Assembly (NCBI GenBank): GCA_950295325.1 | Contig: OX485807.1 | Coordinates: forward strand, 51,946,796-52,010,795 | From: Polytrichum commune | Taxonomy: Eukaryota > Streptophyta > Polytrichopsida > Polytrichales > Polytrichaceae | Direction of reading: 5' to 3' | Length of the DNA: 64,000 nt | In this document: positions 49,000-60,658 of the stretch, one piece after another | Layout: the number at the start of each line of letters is the position of its first letter | How positions within the stretch are numbered: position 1 is the stretch's first letter | Made by a program: the position numbers and the translations under genes | The notes under the pieces: model-generated | What the model saw: only the letters and a program-made list of their open reading frames with translations | What the model was told of the DNA's origin: nothing | Database searches by the model: none

Positions 49000-49800
49000 G
49001 ATGGTGAGGACCCCTGCCTTCATTACCTAAATCCAACCCAATCCAATTGGGTACTAGACCCAACAACCATCAAAGCCCAACCGACAGTAGAGCCTCAAAG
49101 CCACTTGGCCACCTCCATGATCCCACTCGGTTTGGATTGAGAACTGACCCAACTATAGCCCGGGAAAGACCTGGCAACAAGTACAATTTGATCCTTTTGT
49201 AGTCTGGTACCAACCCATCCCACTTCCCATCCTGACCCTGGGCAGAAGGGGCACCAACCTGTTTCTTTTCACAACCAACCCCCTTTGTGCCCAAAACCAA
49301 CCCCCTTGGCTTTGTGAGCCTACCTCATTGGCAACAAGCTTGACCTTGGATACCAACCTACATTCTCACCATTCATTGCCATTAAGATAACTAAAACTTA
49401 CTACCAAATACAATTAATTTAGACTTGCAATAATAGGGATGGGTCTTAAATGGTTATTGATGAGAGTATAGTTCAACAAAAATCTACAAACTAATGTAGC
49501 ATACCTTATAGAATTTAGAGTTTATTTTGCAATTAAGAGTTTAGGATGACATACATTTCAATAAAGTACACATACAACGTTGGAAACGTACCCTGACCAT
49601 CGGAGTAAGGCATTGCATTGCCCACATGGGTTTTGGGACCGTTGTGCGCATCCACAATTGGTGGTAGTGGCCCTAGAGCTAGCCATTCCCTACGAGGGTC
49701 TCCAATGTAATGCACCTAAATGGGCTCCTGCAATGGACATAGTTTTTCATTAGGTATTCATTTTTGTTCATAGCCCTCTACCACATGCTCACATTTTTGT
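49000..49800. other. Gene-free stretch with ACCAACC-rich sequence
   Basis: At 49,030-49,350 the plus strand is rich in ACCAACCC and CCAACCCA words, perhaps a decayed simple repeat. The 49,533-49,715 minus-strand frame (MHYIGDPRREWLALGPLPPI) lies just past a possible GCAG acceptor and could be a transposon exon, but I cannot identify it. Confidence 0.25.
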
Positions 49801-49829
49801 TCAACATTAATAGTGGATGCACTACACCA

Positions 49830-50750
49830 CAACATGGGCCTTGGTATGCCCCCTTGCCAAGAGGCTCATTAGCCCTTATTGCCTCGTGCAAATTCACCCT
49901 TATTTCAATGCATCATTGAGCAGGCCACATTACTCCATGTTTTTGTGCACATTCTTGAGCCCTCGACTTCTTGTCCTCTCATTTTTGTCTTTTTTCTTTT
50001 GCCTTTCTATTTTTGGTGATCTCCAAGACAACATTTCTCTTATTTTTTTCTCGAGCTACCTCCTCCCATCTCTCTTGCTTGTGTTCTAGAGTGGCTATGT
50101 ACTCATCACTAATCAAAATTATAGACTTAGAATAGTCTATAAATGGGTTGTCACGGCTTCTTCAAGGAATGGCCAAAGTAATGTCATACTTAATGCTACA
50201 TTTGGGTAAACATAGTCCAACTCTTGTGAAATCCTAAACTCCTAGTTGGTAACTTCCTCCCCCATCCCCCACACCTTGCATTGTGTCCTTATCATCCTCT
50301 GTCAATGCCATCATATATTGAGTTCTACCTTCTTGAATTTCTATCATACTTTCACCAAACGCCTCCTCCACCTGCTCATTGCCCACCTCTCCTTCATTGA
50401 CCTCATTAACATTTGAAACCGCAACATAAACAAACACTACACTTTATTCACTTGGCCCCATTTTATCATCCATGGTTGAATGATTAAAAGACCAAATACT
50501 TGTGGCAAAAAAACCCTTTCCTAATGTTCACCAGAGTCATGGCTTTTTTCAAAGCCAAAGACATCCACTGGACTAGGTCCTCCTTTGCGGCACCCTTCCC
50601 CTTGTTCCTAAGGGCATAAATCCTTGTATTTTTTCAACAATGTCTTGAACATTTGAAAATACTCATATCCATGGGCTAGGTGGCATGGGATGTGTGACTA
50701 GGAATGGTTAAGACATCTAGACTTATTTTCATAGTAGTGTGCACAACATC
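49830..50750 (-). pseudogene. pogo/CENP-B-type transposase relic, 3' part
   Basis: On the minus strand, directly after the hAT insertion, frames encode DVVHTTMKI, LDVLTIPSHTSHAT (the conserved PSHTSH...PLD region holding the third catalytic acid of DDE_1 transposases), RNKGKGAAKEDLVQW, NIRKGFFATSIW and MDDKMGPSE. Further on come an acidic stretch and a charged helical tail (EYIATLEHKQERWEEVAREK, about 50.0-50.1 kb). Several stops and frameshifts break it. It continues the relic at 51,659-52,500 across the hAT element. Confidence 0.8.
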
Positions 50751-50799
50751 TAGGGAGCAGAGCCCAACATTTTCCTTTTAAATTGCACCCATACCCAAA

Positions 50800-50935
50800 C
50801 CATGCCCATCAGCAGCGGCCTATGCCCACCCATGCCCACCCATAGCATGACATGTGCGCACTCATGCCCACCCATGCCCACCCATAGCATGACATGTGCG
50901 CACTCATGCCCACCCATGCCCACCCATGTTATTCA
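50800..50935 (+). repeat. CATGCCCACC minisatellite, left block
   Basis: It consists of tandem CCCACCCATG/CCCATGCC units with a duplicated segment of about 60 bp (CATAGCATGACATGTGCGCA appears twice). It lies inside the hAT element next to its left end. Confidence 0.8.
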
Positions 50936-50984
50936 AATTGCGCCCATGTATTCAAAAATTGTGTAATGTGTATTACCCGCCTAC

Positions 50985-51200
50985 ACCAAGTCTTGGTTGG
51001 TACGGACAAATAAAAGGTCGTTCACTATTGTTGGCTTCAGCCCGGAGCGCTTCTTGGTTAGTGTATTCCCTGCATCCAAGAAGTTTGACTCTGATTTGGA
51101 GTTGGATGCAGGGCTGCACAAAACCGAACGCGCCACACGCGACATGATGGGGAATGTGGGGGCTCCTTTCAGCTTCCACCACAAGAGAATACTGAATTTA
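50985..51200 (-). pseudogene. hAT transposase dimerisation-domain relic
   Basis: The minus-strand frame encodes ILLWWKLKGAPTFPIMSRVA, SVLCSPASNSKSESNFLDAG, NTLTKKRSGLKPTIVNDLLF. It matches the hAT C-terminal dimerisation domain layout: WW, FP.(L/M)S..A, the PAS...SE block, AG..(L/I)T.KRS.L.P..V. It lacks the rest of the transposase. Its place inside an element with hAT ends confirms the assignment. Confidence 0.85.
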
Positions 51201-51249
51201 GCAGTGGTATCCCAATTCATTGGCAATGCTAAGCTCACTGCTGCAATGA

Positions 51250-51625
51250 TCTCATGATCACCCATGCCCACCCATGCCACCCATTATAATATCGAACCCA
51301 TGCCCACCCATGAACAATAATATCGCAGCCATGCCCACCCATGCCATCCATTATAATATCGAACCCATGCCCACCCATGAACAATAATATCGCAGCCATG
51401 CCCACCCATGCCCACCCATGCCACCCATTATAATATCGAACCCATGCCCACCCATGAACAATAATATCGCAACCATGCCCACCCATGCCCACCCATGAAC
51501 AATAATATTACAGCCATGCCCACCCATGCCCACCCATGAACAATAATATTGCAGCCATGCCCACCCATGAATAATAATATCGCACCCATGCCCACCCAAA
51601 ACCGATGGGCATGGGTGGGCATGGG
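51250..51625 (+). repeat. CATGCCCACC minisatellite, right block
   Basis: CCCATGCCCACCCATG units alternate with AACAATAATATCGCAGC or TTATAATATCGAAC spacers in higher-order units of about 40-70 bp, repeated about eight times. Long open frames across it (GMGGHG-type peptides) are a by-product of the repeat, not a gene. The inverse orientation GGGCATGGGTGGGCATGGGT closes the array at the right terminus. Confidence 0.85.
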
Positions 51626-51658
51626 TATGGGCACCCAATGTAGGGCTCTGCTAGGGAG

Positions 51659-52500
51659 GCATGGGAGTTGTGCCCATCCATTATGAGTGATGCTAGTTCT
51701 CATTAGAAATTCCATACATTTTACCAATGTGAACTAGGAAGTGATTAAGCCACTTATTGAATAGAGCTCCTATCATCCAAACAATTTTTTGCATGGCCAT
51801 ACAAACCCCTCCTTGCACCTAATTATGAAATTCCACCTAAATGACCTACCCTTAAATATATATAAAAAAGGGAATGCTAGAACTTGATGCATTTATGCAA
51901 GACAAGGTAGACAACCATTCTCTCTCGTTGGCTATCACAGTTTGCACGTTCCATATCCCTCTTAGTCAAAATGCAGCCACCACCATCCCACCCTACTTGG
52001 GGCCTGGACTCATCACAATTCCCAAATGTGAGTGTACATGTATTTGTGCCCATAGTACATATCCTATAAGTTATTATATAAAGATACAACTATCTGTGGG
52101 CATAAACCCTTCGCCCTACCTTGCTCCAAATTCTACACCACTCTAAGTGTCAAGTTGGGGTTCCTGATTTTGAAACACTTTATCCACCCCAATCTAGGAA
52201 TGCCCTTTCTAAAAGGGGGTGTCATAGTCATGGGTGATCTCAACCACCTTCAAACAATATTGAGTCAAATCAATCGAAGGGCCTAGTCTCTACATTTTGA
52301 GAATCCAATTTACACTTTCACTCTCCTCTTAAACAAAAATCACCCCTGACTTGCCATGTTTCCTACCTATAGTATTCCTAGTAACATGCTCCCGCAAAGA
52401 CTTGGTGGGTATTCCATAAATTTGTGGCACTATTTTTGTAAGAGCCCCATCATCAACTGCAAGAAGGTTGTTGACTAATTTCCATTTTTTCTAGGTATTT
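51659..52500 (-). pseudogene. pogo/CENP-B-type transposase relic, 5' and central part
   Basis: Reading the minus strand: a psq/CENP-B-type HTH (VDDGALTKIVPQIYGIPTKS, LREHVTRNTIGRKHGKSGV), a second HTH (NWILKM, IDLTQYCLKVVEITHDYD, then WIKCFKIRNPNLTLR), a QGRAKGLCPQIVVSLYNNL linker, and the DDE_1 core with GNCDES (first catalytic acid) and GGGCILTKR. It ends with MQKIVW, ALFNKWLNHFLVHIGKMYG and MDGHNSH (second acid), where the hAT element interrupts it. In-frame TAA/TAG stops and at least two frameshifts inactivate it. Confidence 0.85.
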
Positions 52501-53020
52501 TAGCCAAGCGTTCGGAGCATATACCATCCATATTGCCCTTCTCAACACCCTTTCGAATGTCCTCCGCACCCAGAAGCGTGTTTTGTGAACGTGTGTTGTG
52601 AAGTGGGGTGAAGTCATTAGAATGGGCACCTAGTGCACTAATGTGATATGCTCTAGCCTTAGTTGCATTAGGCCCAGGGGGTAGCCCATCATTATGACGA
52701 GATTGGGTCCCGCTAGGACTTCCCACTACCCAGGCCCTTAAACCACCAAGATGCTGACTTGTAGCAACCAACATCTTGGGGGACACCACGGCACCCTCCT
52801 TGATCCCACGCATCTCATTGATAGTTGCCACCATCCTCAACACGTTCAAATTGAGGGTCGGTTCAAGGAGTTGTGCAAAGTCAACAAACACAATCTCCAC
52901 TACATGATAAAAAATCAGAGTCCCTTCCCCCTCCCCCCCCCCCCCAATGCTCATTGCAACACTCAATAATCTCAAAGCATTATTAGAATTTCTATGCTTC
53001 AATGTCATAGCCTTAATCAT
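52475..53020 (-). CDS. Open frame of 181 codons, unknown, possible 5' ORF of the pogo element
   Basis: It starts at ATG 53,020 (MIKAMTLKHRNSNN) and runs into the 5' edge of the pogo relic in another frame. The middle (LEPTLNLNVLRMVATINEMR, VVSPKMLVATSQHLGGLRAW) looks protein-like, while part of the N-terminus comes from a G/C homopolymer. No family is recognised. It may be an upstream exon of the transposon or chance. Confidence 0.25.
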   Translation of the reverse strand: MIKAMTLKHRNSNNALRLLSVAMSIGGGGEGEGTLIFYHVVEIVFVDFAQLLEPTLNLNVLRMVATINEMRGIKEGAVVSPKMLVATSQHLGGLRAWVVGSPSGTQSRHNDGLPPGPNATKARAYHISALGAHSNDFTPLHNTRSQNTLLGAEDIRKGVEKGNMDGICSERLAKIPRKNGN

Positions 53021-54440
53021 GAACTATAAACTTAGCCACAAATTTTGCAATTGAGTTAATAACTTGAAGTGTATATTGTTAAAAACATAAGTTGACCTAG
53101 TCATGCAAACCCTAACCATCTATATAGCATGTGATTGAGGGCACAATTCTTACATATGTGCAACTTAATAATGCAATAAGCAATTAAGGACTTGTAGGTT
53201 ATATGTATATGCCGAACAATGGTTCTCAATTGTACATGTGGCAATTTTTTCCCAATCGAAGATGTTAGTGTTCTATAATGCTTTTACAACTAATTTAACC
53301 TTTGTTGACAAAAAGATGAGATATATTGTAAATGGTTATAGCATTGCGCAATGCCAAACAATAAGTGATAATATTTAGTGTAGAGGATCGATATCACTTT
53401 TCTTGTATCACTAATGCTTTAAAATTTTATTTTTTACATTTTAGAAAATTTTGGCCTATATATCATGCAAGAACTTTCATGTAAGTATGTGTACTTCCCA
53501 TATCCACATGGAGTATGGATAATGGACACCAAATTATACTAGGACATTAAAAGGATAGATGGTAGATCTACATAGGTTAGATTTGCAATATAAAGGGTGT
53601 ATAGATATTAGATCTATAAAGGTTAGGGATGCAATAAGTGATTAAGTGCTTGACTCTAATATGATTAAGTATTCATATTTTTTATGTACCCTAAAATCTT
53701 GTTGTGATTATGCAACACACATTTAAAAATGCAACATGAAGAATGTGAGGCACCTGATGAGATTAAAACATGAAAAAATTATTCAATATAAGTACGTGGT
53801 TAACTTGGAAAACATGGCGAAACACAAGCATTATGTATAAGTAGTGATGATAGATAACGATGAGAAGCAATATTAAGAATTCAGATGAAAAATAAGAATT
53901 TTGTATAAGAAATGATGATAGAAATTGCATGAAATAAATCGCTGAAACGTCTATGCATAAAATGCATACAAAATTTGGGCCATCAGATCTCAGGTGAATG
54001 GCAGTGGAGAGGTCAATGAATAATGAGACGAAGAGATTATAATAAATGATCATGCTGAAAATCCATCGCAGTCGTCCAAATCCATAGTGCAACCATAAAA
54101 ACCTTTATTCAAGCAGTAATCGCCCTTTGATAAGCCGCTCTCAACCCTAATGTTGCCTTTATCTACCACTTAATCAACAACATCAACCTAAACCATAATC
54201 AACCAATGTGACCCTAACAACACCCTAAACCGGTGGCATCAACCAACAAACATCAACAAACATCAACACACTACCCGAGCTCCCTCAACTTGAAATCAAA
54301 AGACTTCACATACAAAGTCAACCCCTTTATGTAAGGTAGCCACCCCCACCCCTTCCCCCGTGATCCTCATGGCCTGCCCAACACTGACAAGCCAACTTAA
54401 ACCCATCTTGAGCTGACTTGAGATAAAGTAGACCCCGTGC
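53020..54440. other. Gene-free AT-rich stretch
   Basis: A short direct duplication around 53,545-53,640 (GATCTA(C/T)A(T/A)AGGTTAG units) was seen. The 109-residue frame on the minus strand at 53,763-54,092 is hydrophobic and low-complexity, so I do not support it as a gene. Confidence 0.3.
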
Positions 54441-54442
54441 TC

Positions 54443-54704
54443 GGGGGGTTCATTGGCGAAAATCGTAGAACAACGTGCAATGAAAAATAGGGTCTAATAT
54501 ATTCATTGTAGATAAATTTTGAAAAAAATTTACATATAATATAAGGGTTTTAAAATAATGAAAAAGGATTACATGTAAAATACCATCACACCTTTATTTT
54601 GAAAAATACCATACCTTATAATCTTTTCTGCAAGGTAAATAGCCCCCCAATAAATAGGTCCCAAACGCATGTGTATGCAAAATATAAGAGGGAGTGAACC
54701 CCCC
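54443..54704. mobile_element. GGGGGGTTCAYT-type MITE, short deletion copy
   Basis: The ends are GGGGGGTTCATTGGCGAAAA and GAGGGAGTGAACCCCCC. At 262 bp it equals the long copy at 45.4 kb with the middle removed: the junction falls near CACCATCACA / CCTTTATTTTGAAAAATACC. Confidence 0.7.
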
Positions 54705-54709
54705 GAGAG

Positions 54710-57700
54710 CCCGTGTCTTCTTATATGGAGATAGTGGAGGCCCGGTATTGGGTGGTGCCATTAATGGTAACTAAACATGTCACTTCATGAGCTTGGGTAT
54801 GCCTTTTCCATGGGGATTGGTTCAAGGTAGGAGAGTGTTGGCAGTTGGGAGGCGGGTGTAGGTGTGGGGTGTGGGTTTAGGGTGGGGTAACATGATTAGC
54901 ATCCTCTACCTTATGTCCTTGCTCAAACTTCCACCATAAATCTCCCGAACGCAACCTCAATGACATTTGCAACTCCAAACTCTCAATCCAAAGAAAAATT
55001 GCAACGAATTTTGATTGACCTTAACCCTAAATCTTTACAGAAACCCTCAACAATCCATCATACAAAAAAGAGGGGAAACCTATGTGAAATCACAATTCCA
55101 TCCTGATACGTACCACATACTTGGTGATATCCTCCGATACCCAACTTACAATACATACCCAACTTTGTCTTATAATCTTTGTATTCTCCATCATCTCCCA
55201 AGTATATTTGTTTAATAGTTTTCTACTATCATCATATTTCCATCATTTAATACGCTTCCTTTAAACACACTTTTTGTGACATATATAATATATTACATGG
55301 AGGGTTATTTAACCTCTTGTCTTTATAAGTAATGGAATTTTTATATATTTCTTGAATAAAGTGGACACCGTGCTCTCACATGGTTTATGAGATTTACACT
55401 TAGCAACCCCCCCCCCCATGAGGAGGTGGCATTCATGGTGCATTGTGGCCTTGGAGGGCTTGCTTGGGAGATATTATAAAACATGTGCAACAAAAGATAG
55501 GTCCCCACTTAATCTTTGGACCTAAAAATACATATATTTTTGGAATAATTAGGGTCCAGTGAATTCATAAAGTATACCAAAATTGTTTTTGTTAATTTTG
55601 TGGATTATTTTGAGAATATGCATATTTCTTAACCCCCTTGAAATATCCATTTGCCAACTGTGGTGCATGTGACCAAGCTACATAGAGTGGCACATGTCAC
55701 GTTGCTTGAAGAATTGATTACTCAGTGGCAAACTTTTAAAGTATGCAAAATTGAAAGAGCATGATTCGTTGAGTTTAATTAAATTTGTGCAAATAGTGAT
55801 TGAGACACCTTTGAGTGGTGTGATGTTGTGGCACTACACTGAAAAGGGTATGCAAAACCTAAATCAAACATTTTTCTTCAATGGTTTATCAATGTAAAAC
55901 TCATAGAATTTCATTCTAAGATGAAGATATTTAAGCTACACTGTTGAAAAATTGAGCACTTTATAATCATTGACAATTTTAGGTTCACATACCTTATAAG
56001 ATTGCATCTGTTGAATATGCTTAAGTACTTCACTGTGCACAACTTTATTATTGCTGTTGAAAAAACCGACCTCATATGGAAGCATGAATGAAATGCCTTG
56101 GATTATTTCCCCGCAAGCTACTCCCACCTTTCGTTGGTGGACTCTACATGATACAAAGAGAAATTGGGATCCCTTGGGAATGTTACAACCCACAATAGTG
56201 TTTAAAGTTGCCACATGGCGGAATGCCATATGATGAGGGAGAAGGTAAGTTGGTTGGTTGACAAGGGCCCAATGGTCTTTTGTCAAGAAACTTCGGAGGC
56301 CCGATAGTTAAAGTGGGATCTATTGAGAATTCCTAAGTGTGGTGTAGTTGTGTCCACTTTCCCTTTTGATTGATTGGGGGTGCCTACTATGTCGCATTCC
56401 CAAGTGCAAACTATTGGTGTTTGAGGTGGGGCCGGGGTGAACCTAGAAGTCGCCAAACTTGCATAGAGACTTTGCATTATTTAGGCCCTTTGGTCCCATG
56501 CAATCGACAAGGGGTCCTCTTTCCAAGTATAAAGATGTGAACACGTATGACCATTTTTATACATATATCATGAATTGTTGTGGGAAAGCATGTGGGGGCT
56601 TAGAATTTGTGGCATTCATGTTAGAAGGTCTCATTGTAAAAAACATGCCTTCTTTGAGTTTGCGGTTGATTCAATCCAACTTGATTGCATTAGACTAATT
56701 TGGGTCTCTAATTACATGTGAGATCAAATTAATTGAATTTTTTTTTTGTGAAGATTCCAAAGTTTTCAAGTCCTCAACTTTCATGGGTTGTCATGTGGAG
56801 GATTTAGTACTATTTTGAACCACTCAATAGTGTAGGAGTCATAACATGCTACTCAAATGTCTTTTTGACTCGCAAAAATATCATAGGCTTGGTTTTGTTT
56901 TGATTTTCATAGTGTGCTTGACACATGAGGAGTTCACTTAGCCTTATGTTTGGTATACAAATGTGGGGTATTTTCTGGAGGGCTACGATTTGAAAAATTA
57001 TGAGAATTTAAGTGGCATGATTTTATAATGAATTGGTTTTTCAAGCATTTCCTAGCACTCTACCAATGCTTATATATATATATATATATGATATTTTTGG
57101 ACCCATCTTTTTCAAAGAAAATCTAACAAATGCATCAAATGAGAAAGGGAAACTCAAAGAAACACAAGTAGCCCTAAACCTCAGAAGCTCTAAACCCTCT
57201 AGCCTCACTACAAAACAACTTGGTCTCCAATGAAACAAAATGCATTAATATGCAAGAGAATTTCCACACTACAAGGTTCAAAATACCTTTTCACTCATGT
57301 CATCCAAGGTACATCCATGTTTTGAAATAAATGTAACAACTTTCATTTAATTATGCTAAATGTGTTGTAGGTAAAACTGATTATTTTTTTGTCCACATGC
57401 GATAGTAGGAAAATTGTAAATATAATTTAGCGACTGTGGAGAATGCTATATTATGTATAAGTATTATTTGGAATTTTATTGACACTATGTTACTTCTACT
57501 CCAAGTATATTAATTATCTTTAAGGATTAAACTACACCTTATGTTTTAACTCACGTAGTTTGCTAATTTCCTCCCAGTTTACATCTTGGGGCATGATAAT
57601 TTGGTTGGAACATGTTGGACCAAAACCATTTTTTAGTTTCCAATCAAAATATTATCGCACCACAAGATATTGCCACATCATTTCAAGGACACGTGTCATG

Positions 57701-58580
57701 AGTTCTAATGTTGCTTGGCATGATTACTACATGAATGGAAGTTTGTTGACTTGTGAAGATTCTCTTCATTGGTTGACTTAGAGTGAACTATATTTTGAAC
57801 TTTAAAATCTCATTGCACTAGTGTATTGAGACTGAAATGTAAACAAAGATCAATATTAAGCAAGACCACATGCTCTAGTGCCTCAAGTCCATGTTAATAA
57901 TCAAAATTAAATATGGTGTAATAAGGTTATGTTGCAATTTAAATAAGCCTATATTGTTACACCCAAGTCCTTTGTTGGGATGACACTCAATCTCATATAA
58001 TAATTACACCAATGTGTGTAATTAGCAAACCCCGCACAAATATATCAACATTCCACTAATTTGAATACTTGTTACCATAGTACTAACAAAATATTGCGGT
58101 TTCTATATGGATACTTCCCCTCTGCCAGTGGATGTGTTGGATGCACCTCTTTATATTTATCCAAGAGTGTCCTTAGATCCTCACATGCTTCAGAAACATG
58201 AGGGAGGGTTGGTAACAATTTATAAGTGTGGCTTCCAATTCCTCCAAAACAAGAGGGACACTTGCAATGTTGTGAGGTATCACATGCAACATTTGCTCAT
58301 TAATATTTAGAGTGTCTTTGAATTGTTCTTGCATAGGTTTCACATGCCTTTCAATCTATTTTTAATAATCCTTGGGTATCTCTTTATATTATCAAACACA
58401 ATAGTGAAGACCAATTTCACATGTGGATGGTAATATAGAAATGACTTCTTGGTGTTTGATGCAATGAACCACAACCGATATTTGATTTCATTGGCCAAAC
58501 ATATTTACTCCAAGTCTTTTTGTTGAGATGATTAGATGCAAACAAATTATAAACAAGGAGAAGACAACCACATTCATCTA
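54710..58580. other. No supported gene; possible relic at 55.9-56.3 kb
   Basis: The minus-strand frame 55,936-56,286 has a protein-like stretch (GCNIPKGSQFLFVSCRVHQR, VGVACGEIIQGISFMLPYEV) with no recognised family. A C-run at about 55,408-55,420 is followed by GAGGAGGTGGCATTCATGG, similar to the GTCACT-type MITE ends. A TA microsatellite lies at 57,070-57,090. Confidence 0.3.
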
Positions 58581-58588
58581 TGTTTGAG

Positions 58589-59177
58589 CAGGGGTGGAGC
58601 CATAATTTTGACCCAGGGGTGATAACCAATGTGTATTTTATTTTCAAATTTCAGTAGGTGGTTGAATTTGATTATTTATTGAGAGATGTGGACTCATCGA
58701 GCCGACATTCCCATAATTTATTTTGATAATGTTGTTGATATCCAAAGCTTTGGCAATGGTCTTTCAATATAGATGATAATCAAATTGACCTACCAATCAT
58801 CACCAATAGACATCACCAATACTAAGCAGATGCTCGACTTTCCTTCAATGCACTCGTAGAAAACATTACGAAAAAGAATCTCTATTGTTTTCCCATTGCA
58901 GTTCTTTTGACTAGACTGCTCTACAGTTGTTGAATGACTGTAGATTTTTTTTGGTTTTACCAATTGAAATTTTAGGAATTTGGGGGCTTGTAATGTACAA
59001 TTAGAAAGGTCTTGCAAACACCTTTCCAACGGTGTATTACATGTCCCGACATTTTTTGCATTGCAGTTGCAAAACAAAAAATAAACTATGTAGTCGTTTT
59101 GGCATAGTTTTCTATTATTGATGTCAGAGGGGGGGTGAGCCTCCCCCAGCCCCCCCCCCCTTGGCTCCGCCCCTCTG
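58589..59177. mobile_element. CAGGGG...CCTCTG element carrying fold-back copy 3
   Basis: Left CAGGGGTGGAGCC and right GGCTCCGCCCCTCTG are inverse matches. TTTGAG flanks both sides (58,583-58,588 and 59,178-59,183), or TGTTTGAG (8 bp) if the right end is set two bases earlier. The terminus and an 8-bp reading suggest hAT. A second CAGGGGTG motif follows the left end, and the right side has long C/G runs. 589 bp with no transposase. Confidence 0.7.
58890..59120. mobile_element. Palindromic fold-back element, copy 3
   Basis: It has the same order as the other two copies: CAGTTCTTTTGACTAGACTG, then TGACTGTAGATTTTTTTTGG, then the TTGGGGGCTTGTAATGTAC / CCTTTCCAACGGTGTATTAC hairpin and TAGTCGTTTTGGCATAG. 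It is nested in the element at 58,589-59,177. Confidence 0.6.
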
Positions 59178-59179
59178 TT

Positions 59180-60650
59180 TGAGATCACAAGATCATAAAA
59201 GGGATGATATGCATCTTAATTGCCCTTGTCCCACATAATGAAATGTAGATTGTTGAAGATTATTGCTTTCCACTTTGATTAGTCTTGTGTGGTTATGCAT
59301 GTTGTCCCATGTGTCCGTCAATATCACACATGAGAACGTATTAACAATATTGGTTGAATCATTGTCCAAAATTCAAATAAACCTCCTTGATGTTGATTCA
59401 TGTGCTTCCATTGTGTACTTTCAATGTCTTGACTATGGTGTTCTTCAAGGTAGTTTTCTCCAATGACATTACATTGCATAATCTTATCTTAGTTGAAACT
59501 CAATATACAATGTTATCCACATTCAAAATTTAGGTTAGATTATCGCTTAAAGCATGTCCTAATATAACCTCTTAAGAAAATCAAAAGTACATGTTAATTT
59601 TCAGGCTTGCATTTTAGATCAAGTAGAATCCAAAAGCTCACATTTAAGATTAAAATATGAATATAAAGCATAAGTCTTGTACGAGGTAATATCTAGGCCC
59701 CACATTTGATTTCACTGATATCTATTTTGTTAATCTTAACATGAAATTCTACTACAAAATTTCAAGAGTATCAAATTGTTTTGCAATCTTTTGATTTTGA
59801 TGGATATCTCTAGATTAATTGGTAAGAATAAAATACAATTACATACTCATACACTACAACAAATTTGTTATAAGGAAGAGAATACATAAAATATACATAC
59901 CAGTATGACTTGAAATCAATGAAATCGTTAGTAAACATGTAATCTACAAATGTATTATGGTAAATCGTGTGATATAATTGATAATATATTAATAAAGATT
60001 ACCCTTAACTAGTCTTACTATTTATATGAAGTGGGCCAAATCAAATCATATATGTTACAAAATCATTTTGAAACATTTGGTATCCTTTATAGCAATAGAT
60101 TGTTGGTGGTTGTATTATAAGTTCAATTTTTTTTTTAAAAATTGTACATTTTATAAATCTCTAAGAAATGAACATAAAGACATAGTATATGTGGCATTCT
60201 ATATTCCACAACAAGTTGCCAATCTCCTTGATATATCACATATAGCATAAGTAAAATCCTTTAAACAAATGCCAACCAATCCCTATATAATCGATGTATG
60301 ACAACCGTTGATTTATTTTCAATGAAAGTCAAGCTCTAATTAGTCAGAATGGAGATATTGTATGTATGCATCAAAAAATATATCCAACTTCAAACTTATC
60401 TTCATTAAAAATGATCAGAAAAGACAATCATGCCAATGTTGAAGGAATAAGAGTCATGTTCTTCATCACCTCACATAGCTTATTGGTTGCCTTCTTTTCA
60501 AACAACATTCTTAATATCTCCTCTTAATACTTGTTTTCCCCGTGGATACACAACTGTCTTGAGCTGAAAATTCACCTCAAAATAACCATGATCGTTGCAA
60601 CTATGTTATCACCATCAAGGTTTATACATCTCATAGTACCAAAAGTAATG
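59180..60650. other. Gene-free AT-rich stretch
   Basis: I recognise no coding, RNA or transposon-end signal here. Confidence 0.3.
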
Positions 60651-60658
60651 TGTTCCAA

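Larger units (their letters stand above)
50759..51650. mobile_element. hAT element inserted in the pogo relic, 892 bp
   Basis: The ends CAGAGCCCAACATT and AATGTAGGGCTCTG are inverse matches, and a perfect 8-bp target duplication CTAGGGAG lies at 50,751-50,758 and 51,651-51,658. These features define the hAT superfamily. Inside are a C-terminal hAT transposase relic (minus strand, 50,985-51,200) and a minisatellite. It is far too short to be autonomous. Confidence 0.92.

Noticed and set aside
51235-51727. Long minus-strand frames full of GMGGHG/IIVHGWAW peptides
   Set aside because: They translate a minisatellite; all frames of the array are open because the unit has no stops.
53763-54092. 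109-codon hydrophobic minus-strand frame
   Set aside because: Its phenylalanine/isoleucine-rich content is what AT-rich DNA gives by chance; no homologous pattern seen.
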